Shown one piece after another: positions 11,537-23,196 of a stretch of 64,000 bases of DNA (the first letter of the stretch is position 1; every line of letters begins with the position of its first letter). The position numbers were made by a program, and so were the translations under genes. Source of the DNA: Scalesia atractyloides (Eukaryota; Streptophyta; Magnoliopsida; Asterales; Asteraceae); the NCBI GenBank assembly GCA_947069175.1, contig CAMTDV010000018.1, positions 37,894,869-37,958,868 on the forward strand. Direction: 5' to 3'. The notes below the pieces were generated by a model. It ran no database searches. It was not told the origin of the DNA and saw only the letters and a list, made by a program, of their open reading frames with translations.

Positions 11537-12224
11537 ATCACATTTTATAAGATAAGACATGCAAGAAAACTTTGTTTCTAACGTATTATGCTCTCTATTT
11601 GGTTCGGTTTCTACTCCCTTAGTTTATGTATATTTAGTCTCATTGTATACAAGTTGTCATTAACGAGATTACTAGGAGCATTCTTAAATTGTTTAGCTGA
11701 AGTGTTTGATGTTTTTTTACAAGAGTTTTGGCTAAATGGCAATAACATACCGCAAGATTTTTTACTAAGATTATAGGGATAACGTGTGTCTATACACCTG
11801 TCGTCTCAGTTCATTTCAAATTCTCTTTTGCTTTAATTTTTTGTTTGTAGGCTGTCTCCGAATTGCACTGTCATTGTAAGTAGCATTCGGTAGGAGGGTA
11901 TGTACTTCGAAACTTATAAACTATCGTACAATCTACAATCTCAGGTTTTAAACTATTACACCCGGCAAAATAACCGATAATTCCGTACAACATGAACAAC
12001 TGTTATTATAGACGTTTACGCGTTTCCAACTTGAATTTATTTAATTGAGTCTTAAATGTTTAGTATTACCTAAAATCATGCCTAAGTATGATAACAAATT
12101 CGCCGCAACTGAAAACAAATAAAACTATGTCCTAGACTGGTGGTAGGAAAGCGAACAAACAATACCGGTCAGTACTGGTCGCGGTACAGTCTGACATGAC
12201 AAAATAACCGATCAGTATTCGTTT
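11537..12224. other. Unassigned spacer between LTR remnant and Copia A
   Basis: There is no recognisable gene. A 62-residue open frame at 11588-11776 is hydrophobic at its start and matches nothing I know. The phrase CAAAATAACCGAT occurs twice (about 11967 and 12200) and ACCGGTCAGTACTGGT (about 12164-12180) is nearly palindromic. At 12224 coding sequence of Copia A RT begins abruptly, so this is a truncation or deletion border. Confidence 0.5.
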
Positions 12225-13370
12225 GATGAATGAATATGCCGTCTGGTAACTGATCAACTTGTAACCCGAAGAAGAACTTCATTTTGCCCATAGAAGACAT
12301 TTCAAACTTCTTCTTCTTCATAATCTTCTCGAATTCTTTGCAAAGACTATCATCCGTTGAACCAAAGATGATATCATCCACATAGATTTGTAGATGATTA
12401 GATGACTTCCAACTTCTTTGGTAAACAATGTACTATCCATTGTGCCATTCGTAAAGCCGTTTCCAACAAGATGTTGAGATAGCGTCTCGTACCAAGCTCT
12501 CGGGGCTTGATGTAATCCGTATAAGGCTTTGTCTAGAAGATACGCTTTGTTCTTGTTCAGTGGATCGACGAACCCTGATGGTTGACTGACGTACACTTGC
12601 TAGCGTAACTTACCATAGAGAAATGCGGATTTCACATCTAACTGGTACACTTTAAAACCTTTCCAAGCAGCGAATGCAAGGAAAATGCGGATCGACTCTA
12701 AGCGTGCAACAGGTGCATAGACTTCCGTGTAGTCAATTCCTTCTTGCTGGTGGAAACCTTTGACAACCAACCGAGCTTTGTTTCTGACAATCACACCTCG
12801 ATCATCCCTCTTACACTTGAAGACCCACTTCGTATCTATCGCTTTCTGCTTTGGTGGTAAGTCGACAAGCTTCCAGACTCCCAGTTTCTCAAACTGTAAC
12901 AACTCTTCCTGCATCGCTATCACCCAGTTCTCATAACCCAAAGCTTCATTCAGAGTCTTCGGCTCGATTTGAGATATGAAACATGAATAATAACAATAAT
13001 CTTGAGTCGGAGCCACTCGAGTATAGAAACAACTTAAAGCCTTGTTGATTTGGTTTCTCGTTCTCACACCAGTCTGTAGCTCTCCAATAATGTTTGTTGA
13101 AGGGTTATATGAATAAGATCGTGGCGTCTCCTCGCTAGGAACATCAACTGAGCTATTCCGATTTGAAATATTCAGATCAACTATCAAATCAACTTCAGGA
13201 GCAATCAATGTTGCTTCGTTTTGAGTGCTAGGGCCAGCAGATTGGTTTAACATATTGGATATCTGCTTGGATTCTTCATCAGAGGAAGATTCTCCATCAT
13301 CATCGAAAGTTGGAGCTTCATCAGAGTCAAATGGGCTCTGTGATAGTATTTCTTGGTTCTGTGGAAACAT
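12225..13370 (-). pseudogene. pol: Copia A reverse transcriptase, truncated
   Basis: The frame opens in a Ser/Asp/Glu-rich linker and enters RT at VWKLVDLPPKQKAI, then ARLVVKGFHQQEGIDYTEVY, QLDVKSAFLYGK and, after the breaks, YVDDIIFGS. An in-frame TAG at about 12600 follows GKLR; the same frame then continues VYVSQPSGFVDP. A one-base shift near 12390 separates it from the frame carrying YVDD. Sequence departs from RT at about 12224, just past the GLQVDQLPDGIFIHQT motif, so the C-terminal part and RNase H are absent. RT would copy element RNA into DNA in a virus-like particle. Confidence 0.9.
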
Positions 13371-14646
13371 TTGCTGGAGTTGTAGTAGGTGCTACTTCTG
13401 CTTCAGAAACTTGTTCATCCGTAACACCACTATTACTCGGACCTGCACCAGAAGACGATGTAGAACGAGTGGGTTGATTAACCACAATTGGCCGTAGAAT
13501 CTGTTCTTGACTAGCCGACTGTTGAAGATAATAAAGAGTTGCAAGTTCTTCTTCAGACGGTTCTTCTGGCAAGTCGAATGACTTCCACAAATCTTGGTAA
13601 TTGAACAACCACGCGTCACCTTTCCTCTGAATAGGAGTTGTGTACCGAAAGCAATCAACGTGTTGTGCTTCGATCACTCTTCTCAATGCAGGAACGCAAA
13701 CTCTCTCTAGCGGACTAGCGTACCCGACAAAGAAACCTTTAAGCGTTTTAGCACCGAATTTTCCATCTTGATCAATCATTGTACGTGGTGCGCCAAACGA
13801 CTCTAAATATTTGAGATTTGGTTTCCTTCGGTTGATCATTTCGAAGCATGTCTTTTTAGTGGGTTTGACAGTTAAGACCCTATTCAAAGTGTAGCATGCC
13901 GATGCAACCGCCTCACTCCAAAAGCTGACAGGAAGCTTTGAGTCAGCAAGCATAGTTCTTGCCGTTTCAATCAACGTTCTGTTCTTCCTCTCTGCTACGC
14001 CATTTTGTTGTGGAGTGTATGGTGCACTGAATTCGTGCAATATTCCTTTGGCATCGCAAAATTCTTTCATCTTGTTATTTTTTAACTCCGTTTCATTATC
14101 GCTTCGAATACGTCTGACAGGGAGATGATATAGATTTTCGAGTTTCTTGAAGAGAATCTCAAGATTGTCGAATGTTTCATCTTTAGACTCTTGAAGGAAA
14201 ACCCATGAATATCGAGAATAATCATTTGTGACGACCAAACAGTACAGATCTCCTGATATACTTTGGACGTTCACCGGACTGAAAAGATCCATATGAAGAC
14301 ATTCAAGCGGCAACTTTATGGAATTAAGAATCTTCTTAGGATGTGACTTCTTAATATGCTTCCCTTTCTTACATTCAAGACAATGATCCGTCATGTGGAA
14401 GCTTCAAAGATTTACTCCTTCAACCAGGTCATTGTGAACCAGAAAGTTCATTTTCCTCATATGTATATGCCCCATTTTCCTGTGCCATAGAATCGAATCG
14501 TTCTCTGTGGCTTTTGTGACGAAATATTGAGCGTATTTCGACGATGTAGTAGCAACACCCATGTCTAACACATAGAGAACGTTTTCGCGTGGAGCGCGCA
14601 TTAGTATCCACTCATCAGGAATCGTGAAGCCCTGCTTCAGTATCAT
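13327..14646 (-). pseudogene. pol: Copia A integrase
   Basis: The zinc-binding HHCC motif is visible as WHRKMGHIHM plus CLECKKGKH (about 14360-14500). The catalytic triad follows: LHMDLFSPV (Asp), RIRSDNETELK (Asp) and PQQNGVAERKNRT (Glu), a DD35E arrangement. The GKFGAKTLKGFFVGY segment (about 13740) is typical of Copia integrase C-termini. A TGA between the HHCC half and the catalytic core (about 14402) interrupts the frame, and the link to RT is frameshifted in the 13327-13370 overlap. Confidence 0.92.
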
Positions 14647-14691
14647 GCACTCCTTATCATTGAAATGAACTGTGAACTGCTTGTCGCAAAT

Positions 14692-14934
14692 CTATGAAAT
14701 GGTCAGAAGATTGTTCTCCAGCTCGGCAATATAGTTAACACAATCAAAAGACACCACGCCATTCGAGAGTTTCCCTTCAGCTACAATCCGGCCTCCTTGA
14801 TTTCCATCGAAGCCTACATACCCTCCATTTATCGCTTTGATATCGAAGAGTAGTGCTTTCATCCCGGTCATGTGCCTCGATGCTCCGCTATCTAGAATCC
14901 ACATCGATAATATGGACCTTTGGAGCCCCTGCAC
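14692..14934 (-). pseudogene. pol: Copia A aspartic protease
   Basis: WILDSGASRHMTG contains the DSG catalytic motif of Copia retropepsins, and GRIVAEGKLSNG is the usual downstream segment. The frame ends at a TAG after ENNLLTIS, where related elements have Gln (CAG), and then continues ICDKQFTVHF, so it was part of one gag-pol polyprotein. Confidence 0.85.
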
Positions 14935-14989
14935 ACATTAACATTCAGTGAAAAAGTGCAACCAAGCCTTTTTGGTCTTGGGTTTGGGA

Positions 14990-17900
14990 TAATAAACTTC
15001 ATAATCATCCTCAAAATCACCATCTAAGACTTCATCGACACTATCATTTTCAAACTTGACCTTTTTCTTATCTTTTGAATGTTTGACAGTTTCAGTTTTA
15101 TCTTTTGAATCAGACACTTTGTCGATTTGATTTCAACTGACTCAGACTTTGCAATTTCAGATGTTGTTGTTTTCTTTTTGGCAACCCAGGATTGTGATTT
15201 AACTCTTGCTTTCTTTATGTAAAACCTTGAATCTTTGTTTTCGTTCGATCTGGAAGTTTCACCTTTCTCAAAAGTTGAGTTTTCAAACTTCGATTCAATT
15301 TTAGGTTTAACTTCAATTTTAGATTCATTGTTTCGTTTTAGAATTGTGACGGGTTTTACAATGTTGCTTGAGTTTCTCAACATCTGAACTTGTTTTTCTT
15401 CGAGGATAAACAAGCTTAGATTTCGGACACTTGCGAGCAATGTGACCAACTTCATTGCATTTAAAGCAAGTCCGATTATCATGAGAATGTCCACTAGTGG
15501 GTTTTACTCCACTTGCGGATTTAGCCTTATACCTAAGTTCTTTTTCCTTTTTGAATTCATCATTTGATTGCTTCCCAATCAAATTTTCTTCATGAACCGT
15601 ACTCGTCCCATACACGAAAGCCATGTTTTTATTCTTGTATTCGTGAAATGTTGACTTATGTTTTTTATTCGGTTCATCTTCAACCTCCAAACCCAAATCC
15701 GCTCTCCTATGTTCAGGAAAATCACCACCATTCCTTCGGTAGTTGTTAAAATTCTTTTTGAGTTTAGAATAAAATTTCTTTTCATTTATCTCCAAATCTT
15801 CTGATGATACTTCGACAAGTGTGAACAATTTATCATTTTGGTCTTCTTTCACATTTTGAATTGGAAAACTATCATTGAAATATAGTCTATCAGATTCCTT
15901 AACTTTGTGACATGACAACGTTAGGGTCATCACTTAGAATATCTTCCGATGATGTATCGTCATCTTCAGATTGTGAATCAGAGTTGTTCGAACTCGAGTT
16001 GGCGCTCTCAAAGCTGCCATCATCAGATTCACTCAAAACATTTTCAACAACATTTTTAACCACTACTTCGCCATCATCGCTTGTGTAGGTTATATCAATG
16101 TTCTCAGGCAGCTCATTTTTCTTTTTAGTTAAAAGTTCAATGTTAAGCGCCTTTTCCATCCTTCAGCTTTCTTACGACAATATTTTTCGCACAAGGGTGG
16201 TGGAACACTGCTATAATCCCCACGTTTCTTACCTTTTGATTTCTGAACATCTTCTTCCGATTGAATCGTTGGAAGAATGTGATCAATGACGTAAGCATTC
16301 GTGGTATAGCTTTTCAAAAGTTGTCTTACGCTTTCGGTTTCGATTTTCATATCTTGAAGCTCTTGTTTAACTTCAACAATGTTGTTTATGTAAGTGTTAA
16401 TAGCTTTTTGTTTTTCCATTAAAGTAGCTTTTAACATTCTCACTGTGTCAAGTTGTTCAATGTTATTATTATCGAGCCTGCTGTAATCATTTTTCATTTT
16501 ATCATATGCTCCCTTCATTGTGCGATAATCATATTTGAAATTGTTATTATGCACATTGAGTTCAGCTATGATTTGAGTCTTTTTAACACATTGCAGACAA
16601 GGCTCGGTACATTTCGTACAAGGTTTTCAACCTCAACGACTTGCTACTTTAACAACTTCTTTTTCTACAACTTTTACCTCCGGACCTACCTTTGTTAAAT
16701 TTGCCATCATAGCTTTGTTGGCAATCTCCGTGAGGTTGTCTTCATTCATCTCTTTGGTCACGTTGATGACTTCTACAACATCTGGTTTTGTTTCTTCAAC
16801 AGCATGCTCGGAAGATGTTTCACCAAAACAACCTGCAAAACAAGAAGTCATATTAGAAGAAAGAACACTCTGCATCCTTGTGTGATGATAGATCTCCACT
16901 TCTTGTGCTTGTTGTAAGTATTCTTCTAGCATTGCGCTTTCCATGGCTTTATCCTCAGCAGATGTATCTTCCATGATTTCGGCCATTAAAGCAACTCTGG
17001 TCTTTTGGCAAGGTATGAATTCCAGTCAAAACCATCATCTTCATTCGAAGCAACCATAGCTTTCTCTATGTTATTAGATAATTTTTCTTGAACTTCAATT
17101 TGAGTCTTCTTTGGGAATGGCTTGTATTGTAGCGACTTTTTTGTAATAATCACTGCCACCTCCAAATGGACTTTGATTGCCACTCGCTTCTGGATTCTTG
17201 CATTCTCTTTTGAAGTGCCCTTTTTGTCCGCATTTGAAGCAAGTAACTTTCGTCTTGTCAAAACCCAGTTTGTTGCTTGAATTCCTGATATCTCTGCCGG
17301 TTAGAGTAACATATTTAGTAACCTACGAATAATGAAGCTAAGGACCATTTGATGTCCATAACCTCAAGCTCTTCCTCATCCACTTGATCATAATCCTCCG
17401 CGGTTATTTCCGGATTACCAATCTTCCCGGCCACCAAACTTTCATAAGATTCCAACACTGTGGCAAGAAGTGCCATGTGTTGTTTGGCCGTTTGTTCAGA
17501 AACAACGTTGCTTAAATTGACTGCAATATTGCATTTTACACATTTGGATCGAATTCGATTGATTATCCTGATTTGACTGATTCTAAAATGAAGAATTGGA
17601 TCTTTGGGCTTGAAATATTCTCTTGAGCTCCTGTCTTGTAGTAAAGCCCTACATCTTGAGCAACGTTTGAATTATTTGACTTGGCTATCTTTAACAACTC
17701 CATCTCGTGCCCCTCCAAATTATTAATGAAAGTGGATAACTTGAAGAATTCCCAACTTGGACTTTCTTTAAGCACCATGAGATATATCGTCCATTCACCC
17801 TCTGGTAAAGCGTCAGCCAATTTATCAATGTATTCTTCTTCCGTCTTCTCAAGACCATGTCTCCTCATAATCACCTTCAAATGAAAAAAACGCTCGATCA

Positions 17901-18365
17901 TCCGTTTCATCGTTTCAAATTCCTTCATGATTAACGCCTTTTTGCTCTTGACCATTTCGGCACTTCCCTGATATGTTGCCTTTAGAGACTTCCAAAGATC
18001 TTGTGCAGTTTTGTACTCTGGTAATAGCACCAATATATCTTCCTTTACAGAGTGCTGGATTAAGCTGATCATTTTCTTCTTAGCTACGTACGCATCTTTC
18101 TGTGCAGTAGAAAACTTGCTTATATCGATAACATTATCATGCTCATCTCTTGGCCATGTGTAGCCAGTCTCAACTGCAACCCAGCTGTGAAGAACGTAGA
18201 CTGAACCCGGTTCGTAAAATTTTCTTTCCACCCCTCGTATTCGTCTATACACATGAGTTTCGGTGGCTTCACAGACGTACCCATCTCGTTATCAATGTTA
18301 ACTTGATTCACCATTTGAGCATTCGATGCTGAAGCCGTCATAAACGCACTGTGAATATCTTCCAT
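14990..18365 (-). pseudogene. gag: Copia A gag with two zinc knuckles
   Basis: The chosen start (ATG at 18365, MEDIHSAFMTAS) matches the start of the Copia B gag. The UBN2 core is visible at 17563-18250 (KTAQDLWKSLKATYQG; DALPEGEWTIYLMVL). A first CCHC knuckle, CFKCGQKGHFKREC, is at 17200-17241; about 570 codons later a second, CFKCNEVGHIARKC, lies at 15427-15468. Between them are acidic, Ser-rich and coiled-coil stretches. Gag this long with two widely spaced knuckles is unusual for Copia but is shared by Copia B. Frameshifts near 18200, 17560, 16990 and 15900 break it. Confidence 0.85.
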
Positions 18366-18434
18366 CGTTGGAAAACTGATAAGAATCGCTAAACACATGT
18401 TCACAAACTTTGAAAAATGATTAGCACACTGACA

Positions 18435-18551
18435 AGTTCAGGCGAACTTGTGCAGTTGTTAAAATCAGTTTCAATTTTACACAAGTTCGGGCGAACTTGT
18501 GTTAGACTTTGAAAAAATCTTCACCCTGATAAGTTCGAGCGAACTTGTATT
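18435..18551. repeat. Copia A leader palindromes, gag-proximal part
   Basis: Three copies of the palindrome AAGTTC-RSC-GAACTT start at 18435, 18483 and 18531, spaced 48 bp. They are non-coding and lie between the gag start and the insertion at 18550. Confidence 0.9.
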
Positions 18552-18589
18552 TTTTTAATCAAACATTCCAGTTCTTTCTCATTAAAACG

Positions 18590-19490
18590 TCAAAACAACA
18601 AATTACAAGCAAATGGCAGGTAAACAAGCAACAAGCTGCACCGCAACCCCCTTTGAATTGCAAAACCTATCCTGCTAAACACGAATCGACTCTTGGGAAT
18701 CGAGAGCTTACTATTAACGACCCGCTGAACTCTGTTTAAGATTTCCACGGCCTCCGGGGCTAGGGAACCAAATGTATCAAAAGCAAATGGTATAAACACA
18801 TGTTGATTTTCCAAACAAGCTTTCTCGTGTTTAGCGACTTTGCCTGACTCCGCCTTCAGTGCAGCCTGGCAAGTAACAAACCCACTATCCCCGAGCCCCA
18901 CAAGAGGGGACACTCCTGTAAGGTCCACACAAGCGTGTTTTCCCCCTGCCCACCCAAACACAAGACTATCGGTTGGCCGAAGAGTAGACCTCCCATCAAG
19001 CGATCTGACAGAAAGTTCATCGGAGCCTCTTTTTCACCGAAATCCCAGCCCGCTTTAGAATATCGCAAAGAATATCCCTAACCAAATCATGTTTGTATTT
19101 AAACCCAGCTAACTCGTTGCAATGGACCGCATGCTCACCAAAGGTATCTAAACAAACCTTTCGGCAAACTGGACAAGGCTCATCAACCGGAAACTGAGGG
19201 ATCATTAGCCGGTACTTGAGAATTGTCCGGTACTCCACAACTGACATGTGTTGGCCGAGGCCTTCAATGGGAATGACTATCAGAAAATCCTGAGCATGAG
19301 GAGCCTAGAGACAATCAAACACGGCTTTCTGACTAGAGGATAGACCAAACTTCTCTGATAAACTCTGGACATTTCTACTAAACAGGGCACTCGCCAAAGC
19401 ATCTTGGGCTTTAGGGGGGGTGTCCTTATTAGAGAAACCACCAAGATCAAAATCAGGAAGGGACATGTGCACGCAATCCAACAAACACAC
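18590..19490 (-). pseudogene. C-terminal CCHC finger and restriction-like endonuclease of the non-LTR element
   Basis: The segment 19017-19247 contains CPVCRKVCLDTFGEHAVHC, a CCHC-type finger, followed by KHDLVRDILCDIL. After a frameshift at about 19020 comes LDGRSTLRPTD, then about 12 residues later GGKHACVDLTGVSP: the arrangement of an RPD-x-D restriction-like endonuclease, as in R2/NeSL-type elements, with Thr in place of the middle residue. The tail (HEKACLENQHVFIPFAFDTF) is conserved-looking. The role would be target nicking for target-primed reverse transcription in the nucleus. Inactive because of frameshifts. Confidence 0.65.
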
Positions 19491-19540
19491 ACATAATCAG
19501 AATCTAACCCTACAATACCACAATTCCGAAGAATGTGGTC

Positions 19541-21075
19541 CTACAAACTCCAAGATTGGGCCCTCGAGGCCACAAAAGCATATGTGGATACATCCTTAGC
19601 CGAACATAAACCCAAACCCCCAAAACGGATTGGAAGGGATGCTAGCCTCCATTGAAGATCCCCAAAGAACGGACCCCCGCAAACCATAATATCGTCGATC
19701 GCTCTCCAAAGGCCTTTATCCAAAACTGAAATAGCCTCCCCAACAAACATAGGCTGACATGTTCTGAGGACAAATAACAGCTTAGCAACCCCCATGCAAG
19801 AACGTAGTAAGAGGAGCTCGCATTGAGGGTCCCTCAGATGTGGAAGATAGCTCATCAGATCCACTGCACGAGATGCCCTCTTCACGGCCAAAATACTGAT
19901 GAAACCCACATCTCGACTAACAGCACCCCCTAGGAGTTTCACTCCCAACATCGGCCTCCCAATCCCGCTAGGAAACAAACTCTCCTGCGCCTTAACTCCA
20001 TTGCATGATGGCCAAAAAATTCTGTTTTCTTAACGTTAAGTTCAAGCCCCAAACCGGGCCTTTCAGACCTGATGATTACTAAAGCTTTAGCCACCTCTTT
20101 AGCATCTCCTATAATCGTACCATCATCCAAGTACCAAGCATGGAAGAGTAACTTGCATCTATCTTGAATCCGGTGAATGAGGGATGCAAAACTAAGGCAA
20201 AGAGAAGAGGCCCCAAGGGGTCCCCCTGCTGAACCCTGGTGGTTGACCAAATATGATCATTTCTGACGTATCATCTAGCCGGTTGTCCATATAGAAAATC
20301 CACCCATAGGGAAATGGACGGGCATCGGGCCCGAACCTCTGATAGAAAGACAGTCCTATCCACCATGTTGAAAGCATTAGAAAAATCAACAGTAATCATC
20401 GCCAACAACCCATTCGAGTGGAACACGTTTAAGAACATGTTTGCGCTATGAAGCACAGCCTCAGCCCCACTAGGGATCCCCACCCCAAATTGAAAATCCT
20501 CGAGATATTTAGCCATCTCCTTCCCGACACCCCTCATAGCTGCCTTAGAGACTAGCCTCCTCCAAATTGAGCCCACGGTAATAGGCCTAATTTCGTTGTC
20601 TGGTTTAAGTAAAGGCATGAGGGGGGCAAAAGCAACAAACTCCGCCAAGACCCTGGGGCAACTCCCACCCAAGCACAAGTTGACCACCTCAGAAATGGCT
20701 TTAAGCATCCTCGCCAGCAATCACCGACCCCTCTCCACAAAGAGCATCTAAAATGTGTTGAGCCCTTAACCCATCCCTCCCGCACGAGGTCCCTTTGGGG
20801 AAAGATTTAATACACCCAAGCACACTATCAACATCCACTGTAAGGAGGGGTTCCGAGAGTAAAGACCCAGGCATAACCGGAGGGGGTAGGATAGGATGCT
20901 TAGCCACCAACGCTTTCATAGTATCCTCACTAAGAGGTGCAACCCCCGTAGAGCACAAAAATTTAACTGCCGCAGTGAAGTGGCCATCCGCAACTTTCCG
21001 TAAACATTGCTTAACGTTGGTGCCCACCCTAGAATTATCGAACCCATGGAGAGGCTCGTCAGGGCGCAAGACCAC
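19541..21075 (-). pseudogene. Reverse transcriptase domain of the non-LTR element
   Basis: RT blocks occur in order across three frames: KGTSCGRDGLRAQHILDAL, LLKPDNEIRPITVGSIWRRL, FQFGVGIPSGAEAVLHSANM, MITVDFSNAFNMVDR (first catalytic Asp) and AWYLDDGTIIGD (YLDD box), then the thumb region GVKLLGGAVSRD. The frames break near 20710, 20260 and 19960. The family is a non-LTR RT, clearly different from Copia or Gypsy RT in its blocks and YLDD context. Confidence 0.85.
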
Positions 21076-21109
21076 CTCTGAGGGTTGGGCAAAAAGCGAT
21101 TGGTTAAGT

Positions 21110-21858
21110 TCAGCAAAACCATCTGCATTGCCCCCAAGCTGCTAGGGCCCGCTGAATACTAAGACATTGCAAGGACTTCCTATTCCCTGACCTGCGCTCC
21201 TGACGGTTAGAAGGCCTGAAAACATGCAATGTACAACATGGCAACAACAAAAGTCTCACCCATGCTTCAACAGACTCTGACATAGCCACCACCTTGCATA
21301 AAGCGGCTGTTAGGGCCTGGGAAAAGGCCATACGACAGCTGTGAGGGATGCTCTTAACCATTTTTAAAGGAAGGGAGAAGACACGATCAAGAACCACGTC
21401 CACCCCCGTACCTCCAAAATAAGGTCATTTCCAACATGTGGCTTAGGAATCCCCACAATAAACTCTTCCGCATTTCCCGCAACCAATGTTAACCGTGCCA
21501 CCCCATCTGCATGGTGGCACCCTCGACTGAGAGCATGTAAACACATACACTCCCCACATAACCATTGGCCTGAGACCTTTAGAGCCTCACCAACTGAAAC
21601 AAACAAACCCCAACCCACGGATATCGCATCCCGCATGGCCCACTTCTTATCATCTGAAGACAAATGAAGCCACTTGATATGGGCCACCAATCTCGGGAAC
21701 CCCTTGGCCCCTGCCAGTCCATTGGGGTAACAATGGAACCCTTTAAAAGGACACAACCAAACACCCTTTGAGGAGCCAACACCCCTTTCCTCAGATGGAG
21801 CCCCACAGATAGTTAAAGCCCTAGACAAAACCCCCATCCCTGACCCGAGCATTAACAA
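21110..21858 (-). pseudogene. N-terminal region of the non-LTR element
   Basis: The frame from 21858 holds VWLCPFKGFHCYP and LVAHIKWLHLSSDDKKW, which could form a C2H2-type finger, followed by Cys-rich sequence (WLCGECMCLHALSRGC). The next frame carries AWVRLLLLPCCTLHVFRPSN. Such N-terminal fingers precede the RT in R2-like elements; here the assignment is inference from order and spacing. Confidence 0.5.
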
Positions 21859-22390
21859 TTCAAATTATAAACGAAGTTTAAGCAAAAATCGAGCTAATAT
21901 TGGAAAATAACTGACGAGAACTAATGGGTTAACGGGGGCAATGACAAGTTGCCCCACCTCCCTGAAACGCAAACCACACTCAATCCATTGTGAGATTCCG
22001 AATAAGAAACAAAATTAACCCTAAACTACTTCCAGTGCTCCAAAATCGACATCGACTTCTTCAACCCATCTCAAATTCCAACGGAAACTATTGCTCTTTA
22101 CCAAGGTGTTGATTATTCGTAACCAACTAATGGGATTTTGTTAAACAAACAGCTGATTATTCAGTTGTAGTAAACAACTGATAAACAGCTTTAAAAAGAT
22201 TGTTTCTTCTTCTAGACATTTCATCGAGCACCTGGTGTGCAACCTTCAAACACGGATTTCTCTATAGAATTGATACCAAGGATGATGTCCAGATGCAGGA
22301 TTGAGTCACTAGAAGAAGTAGAAATAGGGCTTTTTCAATTTATCTTCAAGCACGGATTTCTCTATAACAAGTTATTTCAAGAAATTTATC

Positions 22391-22560
22391 AAGTTCGGAC
22401 GAACTTGTAAATGAATTCCAACAAGATTTTGATCAAGTTCGGGCGAACTTGACCAAAATTGTGAAGTTCTATAGCAAGTTTGAGCGGACTTCTTCAAAAA
22501 AACCTTGAAAAACAATCAAGTTCGGACGAACTTGATTATAAGTTCGATCAAAATGAGTTT
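22391..22560. repeat. Copia A leader palindromes, LTR-proximal part
   Basis: Copies of the AAGTTCGG-CGAACTT palindrome start at 22391, 22435, 22476 and 22518, then a half-copy at 22540. The spacings are 44, 41, 42 and 22 bp, the last matching the final spacing in Copia B. Confidence 0.9.
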
Positions 22561-22779
22561 TGCAAAACATGGTTTTTTCAACTTTTCGACATCAATTCTT
22601 TTGAATTAGGTCTTGAAACTCTCAGGGGTTTATCTTTAGTGTATTTTACATGACATATTCAAGAATTAGCAAATTTTATCCGTAGGTTCATTGTTTTTCA
22701 TGAAAAATTAAAGAAAAATGGTGGAAATGAGGTGAAATAGAATAGATCTTGCAATGATATTACCAAATCAAGTATCCGT

Positions 22780-22792
22780 GGCTCTGATACCA
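22780..22792 (-). other. Copia A primer binding site
   Basis: On the minus strand TGGTATCAGAGCC lies 2 bp inside the LTR end, complementary to the 3' end of initiator Met tRNA. Confidence 0.92.
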
Positions 22793-22794
22793 CT

Positions 22795-23196
22795 TGTTAG
22801 ATCGCTCCTTGATTTGCACAGGAACCTAATTTGGTATCTAACGTTCATATAGGCGGAAACTATGTGACGTGTTAATCAAATATGCAAAGATTACTTGTTT
22901 AAATGTTGTTTATTGATCATAAAGTCCAAATACATGAAAGATCTTGATCGGGCAGAGCTTCGCCTCTGTCGTGACAAAGTTGCAAAAGTTACAAATGACA
23001 AACACGAGTCACCTATTTATTGGATGGCAAGTTCGCTGGAGGTTACACAAGTTCGGGCGAACTTGTATAGAACAAGTTCGGCCGAACTTGTTCCAAACTA
23101 AACAGACATTTACATAAATACGACATTTCTAGCATAATCTAGCCCAAACTAAATAGACTCGATCCTAGACTAATACATAGACATTATGTACTAACA
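22795..23196 (-). repeat. Copia A 5' LTR
   Basis: 402 bp, bounded by TGTTAG and CTAACA. On the minus strand two complete palindromes (about 23050-23095) lie just upstream of a TATA-like box (CCAATAAATAGG, 23010-23023). The partner 3' LTR is missing. Confidence 0.88.

Larger units (their letters stand above)
18550..22370 (-). mobile_element. Non-LTR retrotransposon with restriction-like endonuclease domain
   Basis: A minus-strand ORF broken into about eight frames encodes, in order, an N-terminal Cys/His region, reverse transcriptase with YLDD, a CCHC finger and an RPxD...D endonuclease-like domain. The 3' end is marked by a short A-run (T-run 18550-18556 on the plus strand). It splits the Copia A leader. 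The 5' end is set only roughly, where leader-like sequence resumes. Target duplications cannot be assigned because the host site itself is repetitive. Confidence 0.75.
12225..23196 (-). mobile_element. Copia A: truncated Ty1/Copia element with nested non-LTR insertion
   Basis: In minus-strand order it has the 5' LTR (22795-23196), PBS, leader with palindromes, gag, protease, integrase and RT. The RT stops soon after the LPDGIFIHQT motif, so the rest of RT, RNase H and the 3' LTR are missing. The leader is split by the element at 18550-22370. Gene order protease-integrase-RT identifies Copia. Several in-frame stops and at least three frameshifts make it non-functional. Confidence 0.9.

Noticed and set aside
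11588..11776. 62-codon hydrophobic open frame as a small membrane protein gene
   Set aside because: No homology I recognise, no promoter or intron evidence, and it sits between element remnants; such a length is expected by chance in AT-rich DNA.
22247..22370. Direct repeat CACGGATTTCTCTATA (about 22252 and 22353) as target duplication of the non-LTR element
   Set aside because: Both copies lie on the same side of the element, about 100 bp apart, so they cannot flank it.
18540..22410. GAACTTGTA on both sides of the non-LTR element as a target duplication
   Set aside because: This string is part of the repeated leader palindrome and occurs many times, so the match carries no weight.
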